Below are positions 25,127-34,589 of a stretch of DNA of 64,000 nt, piece by piece. The stretch comes from Herpetosiphon llansteffanensis (GTDB lineage Bacteria; Chloroflexota; Chloroflexia; Chloroflexales; Herpetosiphonaceae). A program made the position numbers and the translations under genes. Positions within the stretch are counted from its first letter, which is position 1; the number at the start of each line of letters is the position of its first letter. The stretch is taken from assembly GCF_003205875.1 (NCBI RefSeq), contig NZ_PUBZ01000082.1, positions 43,040 through 107,039 on the forward strand, given 5' to 3'. The notes below the pieces were generated by a model. It did not search any database. It saw only the letters and a list, made by a program, of their open reading frames with translations, and was not told the origin of the DNA.

Positions 25127-26671
25127 TTATTCCCATTCGATGGTGGCTGGTGGTTTTGAGGAAATATCATAGACCACCCGATTGACCCCATTGACTTCGT
25201 TAACGATCCTGCTGGAGACTTTTGCTAACAGTTCGTAGGGCAAGCGTGCCCAATCGGCGGTCATAAAGTCCTCGGTGCTGACCGCGCGAATCGCAATTGT
25301 ATCTGCATAGGTGCGATAATCACCCATCACGCCAACGCTCTGGACTGGCAACAACACCGCAAAAGCTTGTTGGGTGGCGCGATACAAGCCAGCTGCTCGC
25401 AATTCTTCGAGGAAAATCGCATCTGCATGGCGCAAGGTTTCCAAGCGCTCGAAGCTAATTGCGCCCAGCAAACGCACGGCCAAACCAGGGCCAGGGAAGG
25501 GATGCCGCCAAACCCAATCTTCGGGCAAGCCCAACGCCAAGCCTGCTGCTCGCACTTCATCCTTGAACAACATGCGCAACGGCTCGATCACCTTCAATTT
25601 CATATCAGCGGGCAAGCCGCCAACATTATGATGGGTTTTGATTTTAACCGCCACGTTGCGATCTGGCGCTGTCGATTCGATCACGTCGGGATAGAGCGTG
25701 CCTTGTACCAAGTAGGCTGCATCGTCGAGGTTGCGGGCTTCGCGCTCGAAAATCCGAATAAACTTCTCGCCGATGATTTTGCGCTTTTGCTCTGGGTCGG
25801 TCACGCCAGCCAGCGCAGCCAAAAATTCGTCGGCAGCATCAACCGTGATCAACTCAATTTGGAAGTGATCGCGGAAGGTGCGCGAAACTTGTTCGGCCTC
25901 GCCACGGCGCAACAAGCCGTTATCAACAAAAATACAGGTCAAGCGTTCGCCGATGGCTTGATGCGCCAACAAGGCCGCAACTGCCGAATCAACTCCACCG
26001 CTGAGCGCACAAATCACTTGGCCACTTGGCGCTTGCTGCTGAATGCGCTCGACTGCTTCTTGGATAAATTGGCTTGGTTGCCAGCTACCAGCACATTCGC
26101 AAATGCGGTAGATAAAATTGTGCAGCACTTGCTTGCCATACGGCGAATGCACGACTTCGGGGTGAAATTGCAGCCCATACCAGCGCCGCGCTTCATCGGC
26201 AGCAGCTGCGTAGGGCGAATTGGGGCTAACCGCAATCGGATGCCAGCCAGCAGGCAGGGTTTCCAAGCGATCGCCGTGGCTCATCCAGACCGAATGTTCG
26301 CTGGGAATATCGGCCAAAAGCGGCGATTCAGCAGTAATCGTAATCACGGCATGGCCAAATTCGCGGTCGTTGGATGGCGCAACTTTGCCGCCCAAATGAT
26401 GCGCTTGCAACTGCAACCCATAGCAAATGCCCAAAACTGGCAAATTGCTGGCCAAAACCCAATCTGGCAGTTGCGGCGCGCCTTCAGCATAAACGCTATT
26501 CGGCCCGCCCGAAAGAATCACGCCCTTGGGCTGGAGTGCGGCAATCGTCGCCTCATCTGCATCGAAGCGCACTAATTCGCTATAAACGCCCGCCTCACGA
26601 ACCCGCCGCACAATCAACTGACTATATTGTGAGCCATAATCAAGCACCACAATTGCTTCATTCTGTGTCAT
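25127..26671 (-). CDS. guaA: GMP synthase (glutamine-hydrolysing)
   Basis: 514 aa, starting at ATG 26671 with GAGGAA upstream. The class I glutamine amidotransferase domain is N-terminal: [12 protein letters not shown], catalytic-Cys loop LGICYGLQ, and FHPEV for the His/Glu of the triad. The ATP pyrophosphatase domain carries the SGGVDS P-loop ([14 protein letters not shown]). The C-terminal dimerisation domain ends in KPPATIEWE, the normal GuaA terminus. It converts XMP to GMP using ATP and glutamine in purine synthesis. Length is typical. It stands alone, without guaB, followed by an inverted repeat. Confidence 0.97.
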   Translation of the reverse strand: MTQNEAIVVLDYGSQYSQLIVRRVREAGVYSELVRFDADEATIAALQPKGVILSGGPNSVYAEGAPQLPDWVLASNLPVLGICYGLQLQAHHLGGKVAPSNDREFGHAVITITAESPLLADIPSEHSVWMSHGDRLETLPAGWHPIAVSPNSPYAAAADEARRWYGLQFHPEVVHSPYGKQVLHNFIYRICECAGSWQPSQFIQEAVERIQQQAPSGQVICALSGGVDSAVAALLAHQAIGERLTCIFVDNGLLRRGEAEQVSRTFRDHFQIELITVDAADEFLAALAGVTDPEQKRKIIGEKFIRIFEREARNLDDAAYLVQGTLYPDVIESTAPDRNVAVKIKTHHNVGGLPADMKLKVIEPLRMLFKDEVRAAGLALGLPEDWVWRHPFPGPGLAVRLLGAISFERLETLRHADAIFLEELRAAGLYRATQQAFAVLLPVQSVGVMGDYRTYADTIAIRAVSTEDFMTADWARLPYELLAKVSSRIVNEVNGVNRVVYDISSKPPATIEWE

Positions 26672-26690
26672 TGTTTCCTCAGTTTGGCAC

Positions 26691-26705
26691 AACAACGGCG
26701 TTGTT
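26691..26705. promoter_or_regulatory. Dyad in the guaA leader
   Basis: AACAACGGCGTTGTT is a near-perfect 15-bp palindrome (6-bp arms, 3-base centre) 20 bp upstream of the guaA start. Possible operator; function unproven. Confidence 0.3.
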
Positions 26706-26741
26706 ATTCTGGTTGAGCATACGATGCGGCTAGTTTAACAT

Positions 26742-26786
26742 AGGAATGCAGAAGGTAGAACATAGAACAAAGAGCAAAGAACAGAG
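26742..26786. repeat. AGAACAT/AGAGCAA heptamer tract upstream of guaA
   Basis: A short run of the 7-bp module family (GGAATGCAGAAGGTAGAACATAG and variants), matching those at about 5988-6009, 27189-27275 and 47927-48003. Confidence 0.6.
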
Positions 26787-26796
26787 ATGTAATGGT

Positions 26797-26995
26797 TCAT
26801 AACATTAACAACCGGGCAGTGGTATGCCTGGCATACGCGAGACGAAACACCACATCGCTGGTTTGGGTCGGATGGATTGCGGAATAGCTGTATTGATTTT
26901 GTCTTCCCTGCTCCGTTGGCGCTGAATCGCGGGCCATTCCTGCACATTCCAATTGCCCGCGATAGCGACCAACCGGAATGTGCAACGCTAGCCAT
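26797..26995 (-). pseudogene. Possible decayed 3' fragment of a formylglycine-generating-enzyme-like gene
   Basis: The 200 bp between two repeat tracts read open in several minus-strand frames. Pieces look like the C-terminal FGE-sulfatase fold spread over frames: GNWNVQEWPA in one, and TSDVVFRLAYA in another, recalling the RGGSWN and GFR ends of that family. No single frame restores the domain. If correct, this is a frame-shifted relic. It could equally be unrelated noncoding DNA. Confidence 0.25.
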
Positions 26996-27054
26996 TTTTA
27001 TGGGCGTGGTCTGATCTGGCCTGCGGCATGGAGAATCCGCCAGATAGAAGCTTT

Positions 27055-27312
27055 ATTGGCGGTTGCTCTGCGCCGCTGCGTTAAAGATGAAACCGCGAAG
27101 GACACGAAGAGCATTTTAGCCACGAATTCCACGAATTGCACGAATTAGGGTTATTTTGGCCACAGATTGGCACAGATGCTTAGGATTATGCTCTATGCTC
27201 TTTGTTCTGATTTTTGCCTTCATCCCTCATCCTGCATCCTTTTCTATGTTCTATGCTCTTTGCTCTATGTTCTGACTTTTGCCTTCTGACTTCATCCCTC
27301 ATCCTTCCTCTT
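27055..27312. repeat. Intergenic heptamer/nonamer repeat block reaching into the scpA 3' end
   Basis: Contains TTGCTCTGCGCCGCTGCG (same invariant module as at 5848), CGCGAAGGACACGAAG, CACGAATT nonamers, CCACAGATT, ATGCTCT heptamers and CATCCCT/CATCCTT heptamers. The last heptamers (27291-27306) overlap the final codons and stop codon of scpA. With 26742-26786 it makes up most of the 600-bp gap. Confidence 0.8.
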
Positions 27313-28072
27313 TCATACTTTCGGTCAGCCGTTCGCCGAAGCGTGCACCGCGTGAGAGATTAATCAAATCGAAAAGCTCGTCTTGTTCAACATCAATAAT
27401 TTCGCGTTTGGCAAGCTCCAACACAGTCCATAAAGCAACAATCACTTCGCTGCGGGTCGTGGCAAGGCTCAGCAAATCATCAAACGCCACATAGCGTTGA
27501 CGTTGCAAACGTTCGCTAATCAATTCGGTCATTTCGGCAATCGTAATAACTTTGGCCTTGGGAATTGGAATCGGTGGCGTTTCGCGCTCGATCAAGCTTA
27601 AACGCCGCGATAAGGCATTGACCAAAGCGCCCAATGTATGCGCTGCCAGTTGGGGGGCTGGTAAATCTGGTTGCGGCGGTAGTGTCACCCGTTCCCAGAC
27701 TCGCAAGCCAGCGCTTTCCCACTCGCGCAATTTGGTTGCTGCTTGTTTAAATTGTTGATATTCGCGCAAACGTTGGGCCAATTGTTCGGCCACATCTTCC
27801 TCTGGTGGTGCTGGCGGCGGCTCTCGCCGTGGCAACAAAGCCCGCGATTTAATCAACAATAATTGGGCTGCCAAGGCCAAAAAATCGGCTACCGTCAGCG
27901 GGTCGGGGTCGGTCATCGCCCGCACATGAGCCAAATATTGGTCGGCAACTGTGGCCAACGAAATCGCCGTGATCGCCAATTCTTCGCGCTCAATCAAGCG
28001 CAACAATAAATCCAAGGGGCCAGCAAATTCGGGCAATTGCAAGGTATATGGGTGGTGGCTTGCTAATGGCAT
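27299..28072 (-). CDS. scpA: Segregation and condensation protein A
   Basis: 257 aa kleisin that bridges SMC heads and ScpB in chromosome condensation. Diagnostic N-terminus: LPEFAGPLDLLLRLIEREELAI, followed by DFLALAAQLLLIKSRALLP (helices that contact the SMC neck). The C-terminal winged-helix region includes VIVALWTVLELAKREIIDVEQ. Length is normal. scpB is not adjacent. No Shine-Dalgarno is obvious, because heptamer repeat DNA sits immediately before the start. The stop codon is also formed within CATCCT repeats, so both ends abut the repeat family. Confidence 0.92.
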   Translation of the reverse strand: MPLASHHPYTLQLPEFAGPLDLLLRLIEREELAITAISLATVADQYLAHVRAMTDPDPLTVADFLALAAQLLLIKSRALLPRREPPPAPPEEDVAEQLAQRLREYQQFKQAATKLREWESAGLRVWERVTLPPQPDLPAPQLAAHTLGALVNALSRRLSLIERETPPIPIPKAKVITIAEMTELISERLQRQRYVAFDDLLSLATTRSEVIVALWTVLELAKREIIDVEQDELFDLINLSRGARFGERLTESMKEEG

Positions 28073-28077
28073 CGTTG

Positions 28078-28284
28078 TAAGGATGAGGGATGAGGGATGA
28101 AGGATGAATTCATTACTTATCGCTCATTATAGAGAACATTGATATAGGGATCGGAGGTCGGGGGCTGGGGATCGGGCAATGATTCCAAGTGCTAAAGTAG
28201 ACTCAATAGCTTACTTTGTGCTCTTCGTGTTCTTCGTGGATAAACATACCCAATCCCCAACAACCAATCCCCAACCTCCAACTA
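28078..28284. repeat. Intergenic repeat block between gdh-like gene and scpA
   Basis: GGATGAG heptamers (28080-28105), a GGGGATCGG tract (28147-28177), CTTCGTG nonamers (28219-28240) and CCAATCCC heptamers (28250-28278). Same module system as at 5726-6175. No gene seen. Confidence 0.75.
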
Positions 28285-29535
28285 CTATGGATAAATCCCG
28301 CGCATCGCCATCGCGCGCACGACGCGATCAACGGCGAGCAGGTAGGCAGCGGTGCGCAAGGGCACAAAGCGCTCTTGGGCGACTGTAAAGACCTCGTTAA
28401 AAGCTCGCTCCATGGTTGTCGACAATTCGCCATGCACTTCGCGCTCAGTCCAGAAAAACTCTTGCAAGCCTTGGACCCATTCGAAGTAGGAGACGACAAT
28501 CCCGCCAGCGTTGGCCAAAATATCGGGCACAACCATAATATGTTTGTTGGCCAGAATCGAGTCGCCAGTTGGCGTGATAGGGCCATTGGCCAGCTCGACC
28601 ACGATTTTGGCTTGCACGCGGCCTGCATTAGCCCCGCTAATATCGTTTTGGCCTGCTGCCAACACCAAAATATCGCATGGCAATTCGAGCAATTCGCTGT
28701 GGCTAATTGGCTTTGTGCCAGCAAAATTGGCCACACCATCGGTCGCGCGCCGATGCTCGATCAAAGCAGCTACATCAATTCCAGCCTCAGTTTCGGCAAC
28801 CACGCCGGTGATATCGTCGCTGGCTGCGATAATCTGGCAGCCCATTTCGGCCAAAAATTGCAAAACCAAGCGCCCAGTCGTGCCCGAGCCTTGCATGACA
28901 ACCCGCGCTCCCGCCAAATCGAGGCCAATTTTGCTGGCTGCTTGGCGCACGGTATAGCACAAACCACGGGCGGTTCCTTGGCCATGGCCCTGCGAGCCGC
29001 CAACTTGAACCGGCTTGCCCGTTGCTACCGAGGGCATGGTATAGCCATGATGCATTGAATAGGTATCCATCACCCAGGCCATGGTTTGCTCGTTGGTATT
29101 GAGATCAGGCATCATCACATCGCGTTCAGCGCCGATCAAGGGGGTAATTTCGGTCACATAGCGCCGAATAATCCGCTCTAATTCGCCGCTGCTTAGCTCG
29201 CGATGGTCACAAACAATTGCCCCTTTGGCTCCGCCATAGGGAATTTGCACAATCGCACAACTCCAGGTCATCCACATGGCGAGGGCTTGCATTTCTTCGA
29301 GCGTCGCTGCCGATTGCAAGCGCAAGCCACCAAGGGTTGGGCCACGCGTAATATTGTGGTGCACACGATAACCAGTTAAATTGCGCACCCGACCGTTATC
29401 CAACTTGACCGGAAAATGCACGATCAACTCACGCCGGGGCGCGCGCAACAAATCCCGAACTTCCGGTTCCAAGTCCAGCAATTCAGCGGCAATATCAAAT
29501 TGGCGCTGAGCGGTTGCCATTGTGGTTTCAATCAT
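28285..29535 (-). CDS. Glu/Leu/Phe/Val dehydrogenase-family protein with altered substrate lysines
   Basis: 416 aa; GAGGAG 8 nt upstream of ATG 29535. It has the two-domain GDH fold. The substrate domain contains GYRVHHNITRGPTLGGLR, MTWSCAIVQIPYGGAKGAI and MPDLNTNEQTMAW. The Rossmann domain has VVMQGSGTTG, and the C-terminus is VDRVVRAMAMRGIYP. In ordinary glutamate dehydrogenases the first block reads GP-x-K-GGIR and the second MTWKCA. Here those two Lys, which bind the substrate carboxylates, are Leu and Ser. The catalytic Lys (GGAKG) and Asp (PDLNT) remain. It may use another amino acid, or be a regulatory paralogue; annotation as plain glutamate dehydrogenase would be unsafe. Confidence 0.85.
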   Translation of the reverse strand: MIETTMATAQRQFDIAAELLDLEPEVRDLLRAPRRELIVHFPVKLDNGRVRNLTGYRVHHNITRGPTLGGLRLQSAATLEEMQALAMWMTWSCAIVQIPYGGAKGAIVCDHRELSSGELERIIRRYVTEITPLIGAERDVMMPDLNTNEQTMAWVMDTYSMHHGYTMPSVATGKPVQVGGSQGHGQGTARGLCYTVRQAASKIGLDLAGARVVMQGSGTTGRLVLQFLAEMGCQIIAASDDITGVVAETEAGIDVAALIEHRRATDGVANFAGTKPISHSELLELPCDILVLAAGQNDISGANAGRVQAKIVVELANGPITPTGDSILANKHIMVVPDILANAGGIVVSYFEWVQGLQEFFWTEREVHGELSTTMERAFNEVFTVAQERFVPLRTAAYLLAVDRVVRAMAMRGIYP

Positions 29536-29573
29536 CGTAAAACTCCTCGGCAGTGAGTGTAAGCAGCATTGCT

Positions 29574-30518
29574 TTAGCGAGAATCATTAATATCATCTAT
29601 CTTAACATACTCCGTCTGCTTCATGGTGGCTTGGGCTAGGCGAAAACGCCGCACTTCGTGCCACATATGACCAAAACGTTCTTCAAACAACACAACCTCG
29701 GTTACCTGCCACGTTTGAGGTTGCCACGTCTCGGCCACCCACGCTTGCGCACTTGCCAAACTACTATATTGCAACAATTTGCCAAGCGTCAGCGCTGGCC
29801 ATGGCCGCCGTTCGATTGGCCGAGTTGTCGGCAACATGGCTTGGAGTTGTTCAAGCGCTGCCTGGCCTTGGCTGGGCGTAACCACCAAACGATGCTGAAT
29901 TGGGGCAATTTGCACCTGATCAAGCGTCAATGCAAACGCGGGATACTGTTGCAGGGCTGTCACGATCTGCGCTTCAAATTGATCACGATCAAGCGGCAGG
30001 CTACTTGGCACCAACACAATATGCGGCGGCAAGCCATGCCGATAACTTGGATCATAGCGCAGTCGATAGTGATTAAGCTCGCTAATAACCGCTGCTGGTG
30101 GCACAATCGCCAAGCGAATTAATCGATGCTTGCGATAATAGCGCGCGCGGTAATCCTTCAAACGCTGAATTTGCTGATTGAGGGTACGCAACGAACGAAT
30201 GCCAAATTGGCCGATCCAAGCAATTACTCGATTGCGCCGCGTTGCCAGCCAACGTAAAAAACGTTTATACAGTACACGCGTCAGCCGAATCAGCCGATGG
30301 CGTGGGCCAATCAGCGCCGAGCCAAGCACCAAGAAAATCAGCCCTTGCAAAATTGGCAAAATGACACCCAAAATGCCAATGAAAATAAACAACCAGCCCA
30401 AAATTGGCCGTAAACGCGGCCAAATACGCAAAAACCACCCCCAGAGAATTTGGCGTTCTTGGGGGCGGTAGCTACACCACACTAGGTTCAACAGCACAAT
30501 GCCAATTAATAAGCGCAT
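29574..30518 (-). CDS. Membrane protein: PGPGW-like domain fused to a degenerate 2H (2'-5' RNA ligase-like) domain
   Basis: 314 aa. The N-terminus has hydrophobic segments (about 1-15, 36-70), with LGWLFIFIGILGVILPILQG resembling the PGPGW transmembrane domain. A very basic stretch follows (Arg/Lys-rich, about 72-135). The C-terminal ~170 residues resemble the 2H phosphoesterase/LigT fold. GLPPHIVLVPSSLPL stands at the first HxT position and PALTLGK at the second, so the motifs read HxV and AxT. With one His lost, phosphodiesterase activity is doubtful; RNA or nucleotide binding might persist. The start lacks a clear ribosome-binding site. It lies between the peptide-binding-protein gene and the GDH-like gene on the same strand. 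Confidence 0.6.
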   Translation of the reverse strand: MRLLIGIVLLNLVWCSYRPQERQILWGWFLRIWPRLRPILGWLFIFIGILGVILPILQGLIFLVLGSALIGPRHRLIRLTRVLYKRFLRWLATRRNRVIAWIGQFGIRSLRTLNQQIQRLKDYRARYYRKHRLIRLAIVPPAAVISELNHYRLRYDPSYRHGLPPHIVLVPSSLPLDRDQFEAQIVTALQQYPAFALTLDQVQIAPIQHRLVVTPSQGQAALEQLQAMLPTTRPIERRPWPALTLGKLLQYSSLASAQAWVAETWQPQTWQVTEVVLFEERFGHMWHEVRRFRLAQATMKQTEYVKIDDINDSR

Positions 30519-30584
30519 AGATTTAGCTTAATCCATGTTGGTTGTCATTTGTTCAGTTCGATTGATTAAGCATAATCCACGCCG

Positions 30585-32357
30585 TTAGCGTTGCCAAGCA
30601 CTCAAGTTCCAGGTAATTGGTGCTAATGGCTGGGGCCGAACACCACGAATAGCAGGCGCAAGCAGCACCGTAGTTTGGCGCGTAATCACGGGCAAAACCG
30701 GCAACTCGCGGGTAAAAATTTCCTGCTGTTGGCTATAGGCTGCTTTGCGCACTGCGGGATCAAGCGAACTGGTGGCGGTGCGAATTGCTTTATCAGCAGT
30801 ATCCATACACCAACCAGTAAAGTTATCGCCGGAGTAGCCATTGATTTGGTTGGGAATTGCAGCACAACTCCACAGCACCGCGCCATCAGGATCGACGCTG
30901 CGCAGCCAGCCAAACAGGGCTAGCTCAAAACGCCGACCAAACAATGGCCCTTGCTGGCTATAGAGGTCGGTCGTTGACAAGGCCTCAATTTTAATATCAA
31001 TCCCAATCGCTCGCATATCGCTGACAAATTGCTCGCTCAGGCGTTGGCGAATTGGGGTTTGAGCCGAAGTCGTCAAGGTTAATTGGAATGGCGAGCCATC
31101 AGGGCGTTCGCGCAGACCATCGCTATTCGTATCAAGATAATTCATCTGATCAAGCAATTCGCGCGAGTAATCGGGATCAAAGGTATAGCTGACAGCAGTG
31201 GTGGGATCAAAGGCCCACGATTCGGCAGCCAACCAGCTATGCAACACAGCATTGGGCGAGCCATACAAGGTTGTGCTAATTGCCTCGCGGTTGAAACCAT
31301 GGGCAATCGCTTGGCGCATACGAATATCTTGCAACGCCACAACCGCCAAGTTCATATCAATATGTTCCCAAATTGGGTTGGGTGCTTGCAAGAGTTGCAA
31401 AGTTTTGGATTGCACGTCGGTTTTAAGCTCAGGCGCTAATTGCTCCAACGAGCCTTCAGTCCAAGCCACGTCAACCCGCCCACTCAGCACATCATCGCGC
31501 ATCATGGCAATATCGGGGTATAAGCGCGCAACAATCGTGCTTGGCAATTGTTCAGCTTGGCCTTCACGACGCACAAACTCCAATTGCGTGCCAGCAGTCC
31601 ATGCTTTAAGTTTATACGGGCCATAGCCAACTGGCGATTGGCCTAGGCGATCGCTCACTTGTTTGGCGCTTGGCTCGCCTTCAAAAAGATGAGCTGGCAA
31701 CGGAGTCCAAACCGTAATCAAATAATTGGGATCATCGCGTTCTGGTGGCAAATACGCGCGGGTCGTATATTGATCAAGCGCCACATAATCGGCGGTTAGG
31801 TCGCTTTGGGTAGCCAATTGCGCGGTCGAGGCGCTACCACGCAGCAAATTATAGGCAAATACCGAATCAGCAGCGGTTAATGGCTGGCCATCATCCCATT
31901 GCAGATTTTTATTCCAGCGATAGGTCACGGTCAACTGGCGCACGCTGGTAATGGTTTCAGTTTGGGTCGTGGTAATCACGCCATTCGAATCAAGATTAAC
32001 CGTGGTTGTAATATATTGCACATCGCCATTTTCAAACGATGGCACGCGCTCCAAGACCCCAGTTGTGGTATAGGCTTCGTTCACCACCGTCAACGGAGCT
32101 GGGTAGAGCAATTCAATCAAGGGTGCAGCGCCCCGAAAGGCATAACTATACGGATACAGATCGACTGGTTCTTCAGTCAGACCCAATGTCCATAGATTGC
32201 TTGTGGCGGGATTGGTTGTTGGCAGCGGAGTTTGAACCTGCACCGTTGGCTGTCCAACAGGCGCACCACCCTCAACACTACAGCCAACCAAACTAAAACA
32301 CAGGAGCAGCGCAAAGCTAAAACGCAATTTCATTAGCATCAATCCAAGGCGAACCAT
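30585..32357 (-). CDS. Peptide ABC transporter substrate-binding lipoprotein (family 5), second copy
   Basis: 590 aa. Lipoprotein signal peptide ending in the lipobox LVGC (Cys26 if ATG 32357 is used; ATG at 32339 or 32333 would also give a good signal peptide). SBP_bac_5 fold: YRWNKNLQWDDGQPLTAAD, AIAHGFNREAIS, and the C-terminal LPVLPVITRQT. It should capture oligopeptides or nickel-type ligands outside the membrane for the permease encoded upstream. It is separated from oppF by a hairpin and has its own candidate promoter (32440-32468). It may thus be expressed independently of the core transporter genes. Confidence 0.88.
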   Translation of the reverse strand: MVRLGLMLMKLRFSFALLLCFSLVGCSVEGGAPVGQPTVQVQTPLPTTNPATSNLWTLGLTEEPVDLYPYSYAFRGAAPLIELLYPAPLTVVNEAYTTTGVLERVPSFENGDVQYITTTVNLDSNGVITTTQTETITSVRQLTVTYRWNKNLQWDDGQPLTAADSVFAYNLLRGSASTAQLATQSDLTADYVALDQYTTRAYLPPERDDPNYLITVWTPLPAHLFEGEPSAKQVSDRLGQSPVGYGPYKLKAWTAGTQLEFVRREGQAEQLPSTIVARLYPDIAMMRDDVLSGRVDVAWTEGSLEQLAPELKTDVQSKTLQLLQAPNPIWEHIDMNLAVVALQDIRMRQAIAHGFNREAISTTLYGSPNAVLHSWLAAESWAFDPTTAVSYTFDPDYSRELLDQMNYLDTNSDGLRERPDGSPFQLTLTTSAQTPIRQRLSEQFVSDMRAIGIDIKIEALSTTDLYSQQGPLFGRRFELALFGWLRSVDPDGAVLWSCAAIPNQINGYSGDNFTGWCMDTADKAIRTATSSLDPAVRKAAYSQQQEIFTRELPVLPVITRQTTVLLAPAIRGVRPQPLAPITWNLSAWQR

Positions 32358-32439
32358 CGTGCAAGCACAAAAAACTTGCCGATCGTTGACGCTCTAATTT
32401 ATTCAAACCGCAACGTTCGATCACTTTTAAGCAACAGGC

Positions 32440-32468
32440 AGTGTAGCGCAGCCATGCATTTTTGTCGA
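32440..32468 (-). promoter_or_regulatory. Candidate promoter of the second binding-protein gene
   Basis: On the minus strand, TCGACA (32463-32468), 17-bp spacer, TACACT (32440-32445). It lies after the oppF-side hairpin and about 83 bp upstream of the binding-protein start. Confidence 0.4.
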
Positions 32469-32534
32469 ATGCAGCCAAGCCATATTTGCTGGATAAATGG
32501 GGTTTCTCATCAGATCTTTAGCTAGTTAAACAAC

Positions 32535-32563
32535 GAACCGAGGTAGCAAAGCCGCCTCGGTTC
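32535..32563 (-). terminator. Terminator after oppF
   Basis: GAACCGAGG (32535-32543) pairs with CCTCGGTTC (32555-32563) around an 11-nt loop. On the minus strand it is followed by GTTGTTT. It ends the permease/ATPase transcript before the second binding-protein gene. Confidence 0.65.
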
Positions 32564-32587
32564 TGATGCTTGATCCCAACAAGTTGT

Positions 32588-33577
32588 TTAACCCTGAGCA
32601 AAGTGACAAGCAACAAAGTGGCCTGGCTCTTTTTCCTCAAAGGCTGGGTCGTCGTGTTTACAAATATCTTGTGCCAGCCAGCAGCGTGGGTGGAAGCGAC
32701 AGCCGCTTGGTGGATTAACCGGGCTTGGAACGTCGCCTTCCAAGATAATGCGGTCGCGCTTGATGGTTGGGTCGGGCAAGGGAATTGCCGACATCAAGGC
32801 TTTGGTATAGGGGTGCATTGGCTTGCTGAAGAGTTGATCGCGGCTTGCCAGCTCGACCATGCGCCCCAAATACATCACACCCACTCGATTGCTGATATGC
32901 TCGACAACGCTTAAGTTGTGGGCGATAAACAGATAGGTCAGACCCAAATCTTTTTGCAAGTCGTTCAATAAGTTGAGCACTTGGGCTTGAATCGACACGT
33001 CCAAGGCCGAAACTGGCTCATCGCAGACGATCAGTTTGGGCTGCATCACCAAGGCGCGGGCAATCCCGATCCGTTGGCGTTGGCCGCCAGAAAACTCGTG
33101 GGGAAAGCGGCGCATGTGGCCTGAATTCAAGCCGACTCGTTCTAGCACCTGGGCAACTTGGTCAAGCCGCTCTCTGGGCGTGCCAATATTATGAATTTTC
33201 AAGCCCTCGGCAATACTGTGGCCCACCGGAATCCGCGGGTTGAGCGAGGCATACGGGTCTTGAAACACAATTTGCATATCGCGACGGAGGGCGCGCATCC
33301 GGCCAGCGCTTGCCTTAAGCACATCTTGGCCTTCGAACAGCACTTCGCCAGCAGAAGGCGGAATCAAGCGCAAGACCGTCCGACCAGTGGTCGTTTTGCC
33401 ACAGCCTGATTCACCCACCAAGCCCAGCGTTTCGCCTTTTTTAATGCTGAAACTAACGCCATCAAGGGCCTTGACTTGAGCGACAGTGCGCCGCATCAAG
33501 CCACCTTTAATTGGAAAATATTTCTTGAGATTGCGTACCTCAAGCAAATGCTCACTGGTACTGTTGGAAACAGTCAT
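32588..33577 (-). CDS. oppF: Oligopeptide ABC transporter ATP-binding protein (OppF-type)
   Basis: 329 aa; GAGG 7 nt upstream. ABC ATPase with Walker [10 protein letters not shown], signature [15 protein letters not shown] and Walker [13 protein letters not shown]. The C-terminal Opp/Dpp extension ([16 protein letters not shown]) carries cysteines of the peptide-transporter subfamily that may bind a 4Fe-4S cluster. It pairs with the OppD-type subunit encoded 12 bp upstream to power peptide import. Confidence 0.93.
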   Translation of the reverse strand: MTVSNSTSEHLLEVRNLKKYFPIKGGLMRRTVAQVKALDGVSFSIKKGETLGLVGESGCGKTTTGRTVLRLIPPSAGEVLFEGQDVLKASAGRMRALRRDMQIVFQDPYASLNPRIPVGHSIAEGLKIHNIGTPRERLDQVAQVLERVGLNSGHMRRFPHEFSGGQRQRIGIARALVMQPKLIVCDEPVSALDVSIQAQVLNLLNDLQKDLGLTYLFIAHNLSVVEHISNRVGVMYLGRMVELASRDQLFSKPMHPYTKALMSAIPLPDPTIKRDRIILEGDVPSPVNPPSGCRFHPRCWLAQDICKHDDPAFEEKEPGHFVACHFAQG

Positions 33578-33589
33578 GTAAAACCTCTT

Positions 33590-34564
33590 CTAGTACAACC
33601 AGCAACGTACCAGTCGATCACCTTCGAGCTTGATCAACGGGGGTTCTTCTTGGGTACATTGATCCATGCGATGAGCACAGCGTGAAGCAAAACGACAACC
33701 AGCTGGCGGGTTCAACAAGCTGGGAACTTGGCCAGGAATTGTTTCTAATTCGTCACGCACATTGCCCAAAACCGGGGTTGAAGCGATCAAGCCTTGGGTA
33801 TAGGGGTGTTTGGGTGCTTCAAACAAGGCATGGACAGGGGCGTATTCGACAGCCCTGCCTGCATACATAACCATCACATTTTCGGCCATTTCGGCCACAA
33901 CCCCTAAATCGTGGGTAATCAAAATAATTGCGGTATTGACTTTTTCGCGCAACTCGCGCATCAGATCCAAGATTTGGGCTTGAATCGTTACGTCAAGTGC
34001 GGTGGTTGGTTCGTCAGCAATCAACAACTCTGGGTTACATGCCAAGGCCATGGCGATCATCACCCGTTGGGCCTGACCGCCTGAAATTTCGTGGGGGAAC
34101 GAGCGCATCCGACGCACGGGGTCGGGCAAACCAACTAAGGTCAGAAGCTCAATCGTGCGTTTATTGCCTTCCTCGCCAGAAAGCCCTTGGTGAATTTGCA
34201 AGGCCTCGATAATCTGTTCGCCAATGCGGAAAACAGGATTCAGACAGGTCGTTGGCTGTTGAAAAATCATTGAAATCCGATTACCACGGATTTTGCGCAT
34301 TTCTTCTTCACTCAAGTCGAGCAAATTTTCGCCATCGAACATGATTTCGCCTTCGATGACTTTACCAGTTTTGCCCAGCAAGCGTAAGATCGACATGGAG
34401 GTTACGCTTTTGCCACACCCTGATTCACCGACAATGCCTAAGGTTTCGCCACGACGCACCTGAAAATCGAGGCCATCGACGGCATGGACAGTGCCTTCAT
34501 CGGTGAAAAAGTAGGTTTTGACACCCTTGAGTTTCAACAAAACATCGGATTGAGCCACAAGCAT
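33590..34564 (-). CDS. oppD: Oligopeptide ABC transporter ATP-binding protein (OppD-type)
   Basis: 324 aa from ATG 34564 (a TTG 15 nt earlier is possible; AGGGG lies close to the ATG). Walker [10 protein letters not shown], signature [15 protein letters not shown] (a variant with Ala-Gln in the LSGGQ tail), Walker [13 protein letters not shown]. The Opp/Dpp C-terminal region [20 protein letters not shown] follows. It forms the heterodimeric ATPase with OppF. 25 bp downstream of oppC. Confidence 0.93.
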   Translation of the reverse strand: MLVAQSDVLLKLKGVKTYFFTDEGTVHAVDGLDFQVRRGETLGIVGESGCGKSVTSMSILRLLGKTGKVIEGEIMFDGENLLDLSEEEMRKIRGNRISMIFQQPTTCLNPVFRIGEQIIEALQIHQGLSGEEGNKRTIELLTLVGLPDPVRRMRSFPHEISGGQAQRVMIAMALACNPELLIADEPTTALDVTIQAQILDLMRELREKVNTAIILITHDLGVVAEMAENVMVMYAGRAVEYAPVHALFEAPKHPYTQGLIASTPVLGNVRDELETIPGQVPSLLNPPAGCRFASRCAHRMDQCTQEEPPLIKLEGDRLVRCWLY

Positions 34565-34589
34565 GCCCCTATCTAGCAAGAATTACAGG

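Noticed and set aside
25367..26575. 402-codon plus-strand open frame opposite guaA
   Set aside because: It is antisense to a textbook GuaA, has no recognisable domain and has no ribosome-binding site. It is a shadow of codon bias.
28216..29058. 280-codon plus-strand open frame opposite the GDH-like gene
   Set aside because: Antisense shadow starting inside repeat DNA, with no protein-like motif.
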